Positions 1 to 9,948 of a stretch of DNA of 64,000 nucleotides are shown piece by piece. A model generated the notes under the pieces. That model did not search any database, was not told where the DNA came from, and was given only the letters and a program-made list of their open reading frames with translations. This stretch comes from Ochotona curzoniae. Taxonomy: Eukaryota; Chordata; Mammalia; Lagomorpha; Ochotonidae. Each line of letters starts with the position of its first letter. The first letter of the stretch is position 1. The translations under genes and the position numbers were made by a program. The stretch is from assembly GCF_017591425.1 (NCBI RefSeq), contig NW_024466004.1, positions 36,024,501 to 36,088,500 of the forward strand, written 5' to 3'.

Positions 1-1367
1 TCCAGAAACCTTCAAACTCTTGCAAGAAAATGTAGGAAATACCCTGCAAGACCTAGGAGTAGGTCCTGACTTTCTAAAAAGGACACCAAAAGCAATAGCA
101 GTTGAGAACAGAATAAACAAATGGGACCTCATCAAACTAAGAAGCTTCTGTACAGCAAGGGAAACAATCAACAAAGTAAAAAAGCAACCCACAGAGTGGG
201 AGAAGATCTTTGCACACGATATAGGCGATAGGGGGCTAATTTCCAGGATATACAAAGAACTTCAAAACAACCAAAAAACCAAAACAAACAAGCCACTCAA
301 GAAATGGGCACGGGAAATGGGCAAACATTTCACAAAGGAACAAGTCCAAATGGCAAACAAACATATGAAAAAATGTTCCAGCTCCCTAGCAATAAGGGAA
401 ATCCAAATTAAAACATCGATGAGGTACCACCTAACACCAGTAAGATTGGCCCACATAAACAAGAACACCAACGACGCTTGCTGACGAGGATGCGGGGAAA
501 AGGGAACCCTACTCCACTGCTGGTGGAGCTGCAAATTGGTACAGCCTTTATGGAAATCAGTCTGGAGAACACTCAAACAACTCAAAATCTGCATACCATA
601 TGACCCAGCAATAGCACTCCTAGGAATATATCCAAAACACCTGTTTTACGACAAACCAACATGCATCCCTATGTTCATTGCAGCACAATCAGTAATTGCG
701 AAAACATGGAAGCAACCGAAATGTCCATCAGCAGAAGATTGGATAAGAAAGCTTTGGTTCATCTACTCCATGGAATACTACTCAGCTATTAAAAAAAACA
801 AAATGCAGTTCTTTGTGGCTAAATGGGCACAACTGGAAACTATAATGCTAAGGGAAATGAGCGAATCCCAAAAGATTAGATACCACATGTTTGCCTTGAT
901 TTAACCTGTAATTTTTTGTTTGGTTGTTTGTTATTTTTTGAACCTGTCATTGATACTGTCTCAACCCAGATGTTTCGAAGAATGGAACTTGCATTATTTT
1001 TAACATATTGTTTACCCAATACTATGTCAATTAATTCCATAATGTTGTATAATGATACTGAGGCCTTGTTGGGGCTTTTAACTGACTGGATCTTTACTCT
1101 GTTAGACCTATCTTCAGACCATAGAAGGTCTCCCCAAGAGGCCACTGAACTTATCTGGACAATAAGACGCTGAACTTTATGCTAGGCATGTGTTTGCAAG
1201 CAATGAATCTCAACTGAACTTGAACTATGGTTATGCAACAAGGTGGAGGAATCCACCATGGGGGGAGGGGTATGGGAGGGGTGGGGGGGATCCCCAGCAC
1301 CTATAAAACTGTACTACATAATATAATGTAAGCAACAATAAAAAAAAAATGATATTAAAAAAAAAAA
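1..1367 (+). mobile_element. L1 3' end (ORF2 C-terminus plus 3' UTR)
   Basis: The left edge cuts into a LINE-1. The ORF2 tail runs to the stop at 902-904. It is followed by a 3' UTR of about 430 bases containing the G-rich tract after the CCACCATGGGGGGAG motif, then ACTGTACTACATAATA and an A-rich tail to 1367. The same 3' UTR end recurs at 10850-11234, 20990-21443 and 56746-56950. Compared with the 19623-21443 element, about 900 bases of central 3' UTR are missing here. It is antisense to ME1. The 5' end and left TSD are outside the window. Confidence 0.93.
2..904 (+). pseudogene. L1 ORF2p C-terminal remnant with one in-frame stop
   Basis: One reading frame is open from position 2 to the stop at 902, apart from a single TGA at 482-484. 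This TGA replaces the expected Trp codon in the conserved CWRGCGEKGTLLHCWW segment. Upstream are the L1 landmarks [34 protein letters not shown] and MRYHLTPVR. Downstream are PLWKSVWRTL, PYDPAIALLGIYPK, FIAAQSVIAKTW and SMEYYSAIKKNKM. These belong to the cysteine-rich C-terminal part of the reverse transcriptase protein. One nonsense change and no frameshift in 300 codons point to a fairly recent insertion. Confidence 0.93.
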
Positions 1368-2439
1368 GTAAATTGCAGCCAATTTTTGAAAGGAACATAA
1401 AAATGTTCTACTCCTTATATTTGTATGATGCTATTCTTCATCCTCCTTAGCTTTACTAAGGCTTATAAAACTGTCATTAAGAACTTGTAAACACAGTTTT
1501 ATGGTTATAAATTATTACTTTATGCTATACCCTTAGCAGAAGAGCACACTTTTTTGGTACCAATTAAATATCTCAAACATAAATAATCACGTAGTATCTG
1601 CAATGGCTCTTTCTTATTGCTCTGCTTTCAGAGCACGCCTTTAGAAGGAAGATTACATGTTACTGGAGTGTGCCATTCCATGGTTAGCTCCTGATGTGTC
1701 ATATACTGGTGGTCTGGCGGTGTCAGACAATCTGTTATTATGCTCAGAAGGAGCAAAGTTTTGCGGTCTCTGTATGTGAGGAGGAATCAGAGCCCTTTCA
1801 GTTCTATTCCCGGACCTACTACTTACTTGCCTCTCTGGTTTGGAGCCTGTTACAATTTCTCTGTGGTTAAAATGAAGTCCACACACTATGGTTTGCCTTC
1901 AATGTTTAGGACACAGTATGGTCAGGCTATAAATTTATAATGTTTCCTAAGTGAAATCTGGGAATAACCAGGTAGTAAATTGTAAAATTGTGCGCAGGAT
2001 ACCTTATCATTTGCAAAACTGTACTTTAGACTTATCCCCAGGAGGATACTGTATATCAATTTTAATTTCAGGACTTTTGTGTACCTGGTAGTTAGCTCTG
2101 ATTTAACTCCTGGAGATTTAGAAAGAGCCATTCTAAATTCATTCTGTGATACAAGTATCTTGCATCATATAATACAAGAAAGCCATGGAAGGGATATTTT
2201 GTTCCAGTTTGAACCAGCCTTGCAACTATGAAATTATAAGTAGTAGAACACTCAGAAGTTAGCCAATTGAAATCTACATAACTATGAAAAGAACCTAGTA
2301 TTTTATGATCAAAATATCACATAAAGTAGTGGGTGTAAATGGCTTTAAAAGGTAACAGGGATACCACCCATGAAATTTACATGTAAAGACTCCAGGCATT
2401 TGTGACACTGCAAAATCTGACAAAACTCTGCCTCAGGGT
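1368..2439. other. Intronic stretch, nothing recognised
   Basis: AT-rich ME1 intron sequence. Short open frames at 1653-2131 have no recognisable protein similarity and overlap on both strands, so they were not called. Confidence 0.6.
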
Positions 2440-2640
2440 CTAATCAATATATAGAGCATTTACTAAGCACTTGGTACTCATTTAATTGTCTCATTAATCC
2501 AGTGAAAAAGGTATTGTTATCCATTTTACACGTGACGAAACTGGAGCTGAGCAAGATTAAGGGCCATACTTTAGTTCAGATTTTCATTAAGTGCTAAGGT
2601 CTAGGTGGAATCTAAGGGCCCATACGTGATCAGTCAGTGA
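2440..2640 (-). repeat. MIR SINE fragment
   Basis: Diverged match to the mammalian-wide interspersed repeat in reverse orientation: GCATTTACTAAGCACTTGG, then a run resembling TCATTTAATCCTCACAA, TATTGTTATCCATTTTAC and GACGAAACTGGAGC. The order and spacing fit MIR. Confidence 0.7.
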
Positions 2641-2943
2641 AATGTTTGTTTATAACTAGATTGCACAGATAAAGTAAGGCAGTTATAATACCATAAAACT
2701 ACCAAGACAGTACTCAACACACCATACATTATAAAAGTATGTAGACAGATACTAGTAGAAAGAGATTAGTCTTTCTCTAACTATAAACTAGCAATTAATC
2801 ACGGTATCCAGGATAATAAAGCATGTTTTGAATTTTACTGAGATTCAATGTTTTTTTTAAAAAAAAGATTTATTAAAAAAATGACACTATGTGGCATTCC
2901 AGATCCAGAGTATATTAATTCTGATGATTGCTTAAATTTACTC

Positions 2944-4992
2944 TTTTTTTTTTTTTAGGGACTGGTTCTTTATTTCAAAAAGATACTTATTATCAATATT
3001 CAGTATCAAAAAAGCTATACTTTTTGACTTTTCTTTCCCTCAACAGGCCCCAAAGACACCACAAAAGGAGAGTGCAGTTTAAGTCAATAAGCTACAGGAT
3101 GTATCACTAACAGATCACAATCTCACCCGAAATGGGAATGTGGAGGGGAAAGAAACTTGGCAATGCCAGCATCCCACCAGCCAGGCTTGTGAAGAGATCT
3201 CGGCCAGAAGGGCTGGCTAGGGTCCTCAAGGCCAGAGAAGCAAGGTTTCAAAATAATATCAAATTTTAAAAGTTCTATACATGCAAATTCTTTACTACTG
3301 TTGGAGACAAAGCACACAAAGATGGCACTACCAGAAGTAGGGCTTCAGACTCGGCCAAGAATGAGGAGATGTGTTGACTAGGACTAAATCAATGGCAAAA
3401 ACATAATTTTCTTTTAGGAGACAGGAAGGCAATGAAGTGGCCACCTCAACCCAAGCAACACATGATCACTCTGCAAGCTGCCAGGAAGGGGCAGAGCTGA
3501 AGCAAAAAAATATGGTCTCAGAGGTCTTACCATCTTAACTTGGTCACTTCTTATGAAAAAATGTAAAAACTTTTTTTAAAAGATTAAAAAAAAAAAAAAA
3601 CCCTGCACTGTCCTAAGATATCTTCAAGCTGCAAACAAAATTACATGGCTTTTTGTGCATTTTGGGGGCCAACCCTTAGTATCCTCTTCCTGGTTTGGCT
3701 GATACCTTGTATAGAGCAATGAGATTCCCCACAGAAGAAGTCTCCCTGGGCTCTGTTTGGCTGTCAGTAAGGCAGGCCCAGCCCTCTCTTCCCTCCTCTA
3801 TGGAGAAGGCATTATGCATTAAGCTGAAAAAAGTAAGAAAGGGACTAGATTGCTGCCTCCAAGGGTGAAATTGTTTGGAATGGTTTACAAAATGATTGTT
3901 ACAACAAAAAAAGGAATACTTTGCATTGTGTTCACATTCCTTAAATATTTCCTGAGGTGCTCAGATCAAGTCCCTCTGGAATTTCTGGGAAGAGGCAGAG
4001 ACTAGGGGGAAAGACACTGTTGATCGGGTTTAAGGATAGAGCAGATAGGTGGTAAAATGAGGAAACACCATTCCAGTTAAAGATCAGCGGTTAGTTTGTC
4101 AGCTTTCAGCAAGTGGGCCTCAAGGTGGGGTCCAGGTCTGAGGGCAGAACAGTGGCAGGGTGGGACATGGGTGTCCCATATTTAGATCAGGGTCTGGCCC
4201 AGCACAATTTATGTACAGAGGTGCTGCTGTTTGGTGCATTTCAGTTTATTTTCCAAATCAGCATTTTCCCCTGCAGCTTGGCTACTAATCTATCAGCAAC
4301 TTCAGCCCAGTTTTCTGCTTGCTTGAATTTACCAGTAGGAAGCTTTATTTCTTGCTCATGTCTGTCTTCTTTTAGAGAGTACATTTCTTTGGCAGTATTG
4401 ATGCTGCAGTTGTGCTCCATCAGTCCAAGCTGTTCCTCCTTTCCTTCACAATAGGACTGCCAGCTCAGCTCCCACCTCTTTGAGTTCCCAGACTCATTCA
4501 ACAACCGTCAGTTTACCAGCCACCTCTTCTTACTTCCTGTCTGTGTCTTCTGCAGTATGCTTGGGTTCCCCAAGCTGGATTTTACGGAGTTCCATTTCTT
4601 TTATCTTTTAAGGACCGATTTCCAATAATCCATGCGCCTTTCTCACTCTCCTCAGCACCTTTGTCTGCTTCGTTCAACCTAGGTGGGGCTTTAGCCATGC
4701 ACTCCTAAACACTGTCCAGCTCCTGTCACAGAAACTCTAAGAAGTTTTAGGAAGCCTCTCTGCATCAGCCTGCTTTGGGGCCCATCCTTTCCCTCTCTAC
4801 TTCCTTCTGAAGGTGCCTCATCGTCCTGTCTTCCACATCATCCACCTGCTTCTGCAGAACCTGTATCTTCCACTTCATCATTTGCCTAATGGTGTTGATT
4901 TCCGCTATGGGGCCCATGCAGGTACTTGTTACACCTTAGCTCCTACTGCCTCTACTCCACATTTGTAGTTGCTTCTCTGAGATAATCTATTC
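2944..4992 (-). pseudogene. TPM3P: TPM3 processed pseudogene (non-muscle isoform)
   Basis: Intronless, decayed copy of a tropomyosin 3 mRNA. On the minus strand the coding remnant runs from about 4908, where the initiator reads ATA, to about 4177. It begins IAEINTIRQMMKWKIQVLQK, close to the TPM3 short-isoform start MAGITTIEAVKRKIQVLQQQ. Later landmarks are a segment resembling the region before and after RALKD, MELRKIQLGEPKHTAEDTD, EEQLGLMEHN, YSLKEDRHEQEIK and NKLKCTKQQHLCT. The last is the alternative terminal exon of cytoskeletal TPM3 (DKLKCTKEEHLCT). Several stops and frameshifts are present. A ~1.2 kb 3' UTR follows, with AATAAA (complement at 2969-2974) and a poly(A) tail read as the T run 2944-2956. 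Possible weak TSD: AAATTTACTC-like left, AAATTATTCC-like right. No function is expected. Confidence 0.88.
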
Positions 4993-5003
4993 TAAATTAT
5001 TCC

Positions 5004-5460
5004 TTTTTTTTTTTTACAAGGTACTAAAGCCTGAGGGTGCTCAGGAAATTAGCTAGCAAATAGGAAACATGAAACTTAAACTTGGAATTCTTAGGATATA
5101 AGCAAACACGTTAAGGGACATTCAGCTTTATAAGCAAAATCAATGACACCCAGGCACCAAGATACAACTTTTTTTTTTCTGTCCTGTAAAAGTCACAAGT
5201 AAATAGGAGAAATGGGAGATATGAAGCCCCGATGAGTTTATTACCACAAGAAATGCTTTTCTTAGTAGATGATGGTTTTTTCTTCCTGAAGAAGCCCCCA
5301 CTCCCCAGGCTACCTTCCCAGTTGCCTTCCCTTAGCTCTTCCAATCTTCCTTTGCTCTCTTTGATAATTCTTTCTAAAAACTTCCTTCCTGGCTTGTTCA
5401 TCTGCTTCATCTACACAGATAGAACAAGTTCACAGACTTCAAATAAGTTGTAATGCAAAT
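5004..5460 (-). pseudogene. Unidentified processed-transcript-like remnant
   Basis: A T run at 5004-5017 looks like the poly(A) tail of a minus-strand insertion lying directly beside the TPM3 pseudogene. Upstream on that strand, 5410-5111 is open for 99 codons. It contains a charged, protein-like stretch (KFLERIIKESKGRLEELREG, then GSLGSGGFFRKKKP, then STKKSISCGNKLIGASYLP). The composition looks more like real coding sequence than the repeat shadows elsewhere. I do not recognise the gene. It could be a piece of a retrocopied mRNA or chance. Confidence 0.35.
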
Positions 5461-5490
5461 ACCAATGTCAAAACAATGTAATGCAATCTT

Positions 5491-5513
5491 TTTTTTTTTT
5501 TTTTTTTTTTGCT
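5491..5513. repeat. Poly(T) tract
   Basis: Homopolymer T run of about 22 bases. Possibly the poly(A) tail of another minus-strand insertion whose body is not recognisable. Confidence 0.8.
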
Positions 5514-5672
5514 TTGTATCCTTCCCTTCTGGTGTTCAAATTATTCTTCCATTTCATGACACATGTATTATATTGTTATTGTCTCTAGTCTAAGGGCCTC
5601 AATTAAATTTGAGGATCTTTGGACTACATACATGTAATATACCATACTTTCATGAGTAATGGTACTTCCTAC

Positions 5673-6228
5673 TTTCTTTTCTTTTCTTTTTTTTTTTTTG
5701 AAAATGGGTAATACCATTGTTTCCCACACTAATATTATCATTTTCCCCTGTATCTGAGGTTAAGGGAGTAACAAAGGGAAAAGCCCCACCCAACCTCCCA
5801 TCCATCCAGGATCCCCAATGTGAGGCACACTCCGAGGGTCCTGCTCAAGCAGTTTTGATAGTTCATCAGTTCTGGATTGCTGCCAATATCGCTGTTCCAG
5901 TCGCAATGAAACCTATTCAGAGTCCACTGGCTGACAGTCTTTTCATGGTTGGGGTTCTAAGATCAGCAGTTCAGTTGGAGGGATCTCCAAAGAAACTTTA
6001 TCTGAGATGATTCCAGACCTGATTCTTGCATGAGTTTGCTAGTACAGAGTCCAACACCATCCGTCACACCAATCAGCTTATGCACATGCTGGTCGTTGAA
6101 ATTGCTGGGTCCATTCTGTTTCCAGCCCTGTCTTCCTCCTGATCTAACAGGTGTTGTAATCCAGCTTGATCCTACCCACTTCATACTCAGTCCTCACACA
6201 AACCAGTTGGAGCTGCAGCCTAGTTGGG
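5673..6228 (-). mobile_element. Family B retroelement, 5'-truncated 3' end
   Basis: Read on the minus strand, this matches the last ~600 bases of the element at 29556-32249. Shared landmarks, in order, are AGGCTGCAGCTCC, ACTGGTTT, TCTCAGATAAAG, TTCTTTGGAGATC, ACTCTGAATAGG-like, GATATTGGCAGCAAT, TGAACTATCAAAAC, CCTCGGAGYRTGCC and TGGGAGGTTGGGTGGG-like. It ends in a short A/T-rich segment and a poly(A) tail (T-rich tract 5673-5699). The 5' truncation and poly(A) indicate reverse transcription of an RNA. No ORF. Confidence 0.8.
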
Positions 6229-6267
6229 GGGAGTTGATGCATTTGAAAAACATTTAGGATGAGGAGG

Positions 6268-6525
6268 ATAGTTCTAGTTCCAGCTACTCCACTTCTTATC
6301 CAGCTCCTTGTTTATGGCCTGGGAAAGCAGCAGATGGTGGCTCAAATGTTTGGACCCTAATACACATGGGAGACCTGGAAGAAGCTCCTGGATCCTGGCT
6401 CCAGATCAACTCAGATCTGGCTGTTGTGGCCACTGGAACATGAACCAGTGGATGAAAGACATTTTTCTCTCTTTCTCTGTAACTTTGCCATTCAAATATA
6501 AATAAAATAAACCTTTAAGAAATAA
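6268..6525 (+). mobile_element. CSINE (5'-truncated, older)
   Basis: Lagomorph C-repeat. It starts inside the tRNA-derived head (GTTCCAGCTACTCC), continues through GGCCTGGGAAAGCAGCAG and CATGGGAGACCTGGAAGAAG, and ends CAAATATAAATAAAATAAACC. Confidence 0.9.
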
Positions 6526-7184
6526 GAGAAGGGAATGATGAGGAGAAAAGAAATAATAAGTATCTAGCTTTTCATTTCGGACAACTTGCTAGACAATGGG
6601 ATATATAAAAAGTTCAGAAACTTTAGGAAGAGAAGCAGGTTTATTCAGAAAGAGCACAAATTTAGCTTTGAAAACGCTGCTTTTTCTGCTTTAAGAAATA
6701 CTCAAGTGAAGAAAGTCATGACAAATGATGCTGTATGACCTGAACTACTGCAGAGCTCAACCAGCAGCAGGGCAAAGCAATACTTACAAAAAGTTAACTT
6801 AAGAGGGATACTACAAATTCTTGGGAACAAAATTACTGTACAGGTTCACCCCCATAGATGAGCAAGAATGAAAATAGGGACAAAATTGGAGGAGGATAGC
6901 CAAAAATTTGTGCAAATATGGAGACATAATAAAGTAATGAATAAACATCACACAAGTATACTGTATAGGTTCCTAAGGATGGAGAACCCATAGTCTGAAA
7001 GAGGCAGAGGTAGGAATGCACTGGTCTCATCTTCTAACCCTTGAACTCCATGTAGACTAATGGGCATGACTATTTAAACACATGGTAGCTGAGGCAGAAA
7101 CCTTTCAATAAAAGTCAACTTTTAGTAAAGTGAAATTAAGGGACCATCCAGTGAGCAAGTGAGGATAGAAGAGAGCTTGTTACT
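6526..7184. other. Intronic stretch, nothing recognised
   Basis: AT-rich sequence with no repeat or gene landmark I can name. Confidence 0.6.
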
Positions 7185-7200
7185 AAAGAATGGATTTCCA

Positions 7201-7540
7201 GGGCCCGGCGCGGTGGCTCAAGTGGTTAAGGTCCTCGCCTTGCACGCCCGGGATCCCATATGGGCGCCGGTTCTAATCCTGGCAGCCCTGCTTCCCTTCC
7301 AGCTCCCTGCCTGTGGCCTGGGAAAGCAGTCGAGGACAGCCCAAGGCTTTGGGACCCTGCACCCGCGTGGGAGACCCGGAAGAGGCTCCTGGCTTCGGAT
7401 CGGCATAGTATCGGCCCGTTGCGCTCACTTGGGGAGTGAATCATCGGACGGAAGATCTTCCTCTCTGTCTCTCCTCTCTGTATATCCACCTTTCCAATGA
7501 AAAAATAATAAAAATAAATCTTTAAAAAAAAAAAAAAAAA
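7201..7540 (+). mobile_element. Young full-length CSINE with TSD
   Basis: Complete CSINE from GGGCCCGGCGCGGTGG to AATAAAAATAAATC and a 17-base A tail. It is flanked by an exact direct repeat, AGAATGGATTTCCAGGG (7187-7203 and 7541-7557). It retains the CpG-rich head GCGCGGTGG and the GGATCGGCATAG core, so it belongs to the youngest subfamily here. Confidence 0.96.
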
Positions 7541-7556
7541 AGAATGGATTTCCAGG

Positions 7557-7835
7557 GGCTGACACTATGACACACTGGGTTGAGCTACTGTCTGTTACAC
7601 TGGCATCCCATATGAACACATTTTGGGTCCTGGCTGCTCACTTTCCTATATGGTCCCTACTAACATGCTCGGGAAAGTGCCTGGGCTGGTGTGACATTGG
7701 GTCCCTGCTACTCACAAAGGATACCAGATAAAAACACAGCCCTGTGGCTTCTGTGGCCGTTTGAATAATGAACTAGCTGATGAAAGATTCTCCTATAACT
7801 CTGCCTTTCAAAAAGTTGAATAAATGAGTTTTTTT
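7557..7835 (+). mobile_element. Old CSINE
   Basis: Diverged CSINE (GGCATCCCATATGAACAC, GGGAAAGTGCCTGGG, CTCTGCCTTTCAAAAAG, AATAAATGAG) abutting the younger insertion at 7201. Confidence 0.8.
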
Positions 7836-8774
7836 GAAAAGAAAGGGTTAAAAAAAAAGAAAGGGTTTTTAAAGATATTATGAAAAGACATGAAAATCAA
7901 GAGAACTTTGGCAATTTGGAGAAGGGAAGGTAAAGCACAAAACACAAAGTACAAAATAGGATATATGTACAAGACAATATGGAAATTGCCAAAAATATGG
8001 GAATACTTGGAGAGAAGCTATGTATTAAATTTTACATTTTAATATTAACCAAGCAAATCAAATAGCAAGATTTCTTATTATGTCTAGAAGCTAACTGATG
8101 GTTTGCAAAGGTAGAATGTGAGGAGATGGGTATATGGGATAGAGACGGTGACATCTTGGTAAGTTGAGGGCAGCATGGTAGAGGCTCAAATTTCGAGTAG
8201 TTTTGATTCTAAAGACCTCATCTGTGCTGCACTTTACCTTCTATTTCTAGTCTAACGATTCCTCATGCAAGGGATACTTTTATACAGAAATTTACAAAAT
8301 GATTTTGTAAACTCAATGCACAAATGCACCATATACAATTGAAAGCCTTTTCAGATGCACGGTCCCATAAATATTTTATCCCCAACTTCAATGTCATTTG
8401 CTTCTTGTTTTTTTTAATTTTCATCACTTTTTTTTTCATTTATTTCTATAGTTTGAACAACTCTTTGTCTCTTCAATTAGTTTGGATCATATAGTTTATT
8501 TCTAAACACAAGAAACTTTTCAAAAAACAGGGATATAATTCTTCGTAGCAAAGACTATTGCATATTTCTACTGCAGAATACCAGTCATGTTAGGGTTACA
8601 AAGTTTCTCAAAAACAATTTAATAACAAATAATACCCAGGAAGAATAAATAACATTCAAGGTTACAGGAACAGATATGCTAGTATTGCCTACTAAAGATA
8701 AATTAGCAAAAACAATTTAAAAACAAAAAACTACAAAGGCTAAGCACAAAGTCCACTTACAATACAGTATACCT
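7836..8774. other. Intronic stretch, nothing recognised
   Basis: AT-rich intron, no landmark beyond short A and T runs. Confidence 0.6.
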
Positions 8775-8775
8775 T

Positions 8776-9102
8776 TTAAAAATATTTTATTCTTAAAGGC
8801 AGATTTAAAGAGAGAGACAGGTGACAGAAAGATCTTCCAACTGCTGGCTCATATCCCAAATGGCTGCAATGGCCAAAGCTGAATCAACATGAAACCACAA
8901 ACCAGGAGTTTTTTTTCTAGAGTGTTTCACAAGGGTGATGTGTCCCAAGGACTTGGGCCACCCTCTTCTGCTTTCTCAGGCCACAAGCAGGGAGCTAGAT
9001 GAGAAGTGGAGCAGCCAGGACATAAAATGGGCACCCATATGGGATCCCAGCACTAGCAAGGTGAGGATTAGACAATTGAGCCATTGCTCTGGGCCCAGTA
9101 TA
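8776..9102 (-). mobile_element. CSINE
   Basis: Reverse-complement CSINE: AAGGCAGATTTAAAGAGAGA, then AAGATCTTCCAACTGCTGG, CTGCTTTCTCAGGCCACAAG and CACCCATATGGGATCCC. Confidence 0.93.
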
Positions 9103-9124
9103 CTTTTTAATCTGGAAAAATGCT

Positions 9125-9322
9125 AGGCCTGGTGGGGTAGCATAGAAGCTAAAGTCCTTGCCTTGCATGCACTGGGATCCCATATGGGTGCTTCAGATCA
9201 GCACAGCTCTGGCCATTGCAGCTGCTTGGGGAGTAAATCAGTGGTTGGCGGATCTTCCTCTCTCTCTCTCCTCCTCTCTATATATCTGACCTTCTAATAA
9301 AAGCAAACCTTTAAAATAATCT
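9125..9322 (+). mobile_element. CSINE with internal deletion
   Basis: The head (GGCCTGGTGGGGTAGCATAG, GGGATCCCATATGGGTG) is joined directly to the distal body (CTTCAGATCAGCACAGCTC), skipping about 130 bases. It ends CTTCTAATAAAAGC. Confidence 0.9.
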
Positions 9323-9933
9323 GGAAAACTGTGATATCAGTTCCGACCATTAAAAATCAAATTATTTTTCAGATAAATTTATCAGAATGTATACACTAAA
9401 ATGAATATATATCTCATCCTTCAGAGTAATTTCAAGAGTATAAATTTATCCAGTGATATTGCAACTGCTCAACTGCTTTCAAGGTGAGTTTAAAATCAGG
9501 TTTACTGCTTTATGATCATATCTTGTAGCTAATTTTAATATCTCTCCTATTTTTGCTAGTGACAGAGAATTTGGGGGGAAAAAAGTTTTGTAAAAATGAA
9601 CTGCATCCAAATACTGTCTTGGATAATCTTATTCTGATTCTTCTAAATCATGAATATCAGACTCACTATTTCTGGAAAGGTCATCATTGCAATACCTAAA
9701 AGTGTTGCAGATCCTAAACAGGCATTCCACATGTACTGTGGACATTGGCAATCATCCCTGTACTCAGTTCCAAAACACTACTGGGAAAGACATGGCAATC
9801 ATTCAGGTCGTTGTTTTCTAAACCATATTATTTCAAAACTCAAAGTAAAAATGAAAAATAACATTCACTTATAATTCCTTAAAATAAGAACACATTCAAT
9901 ATCCATTCTTAGAACACAGGCTAATGGAACTTT
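9323..9933. other. Intronic stretch, nothing recognised
   Basis: No recognisable gene or repeat. A 74-codon open frame at 9650 shows no protein landmarks. Confidence 0.6.
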
Positions 9934-9948
9934 AAGATCTAATGACCA

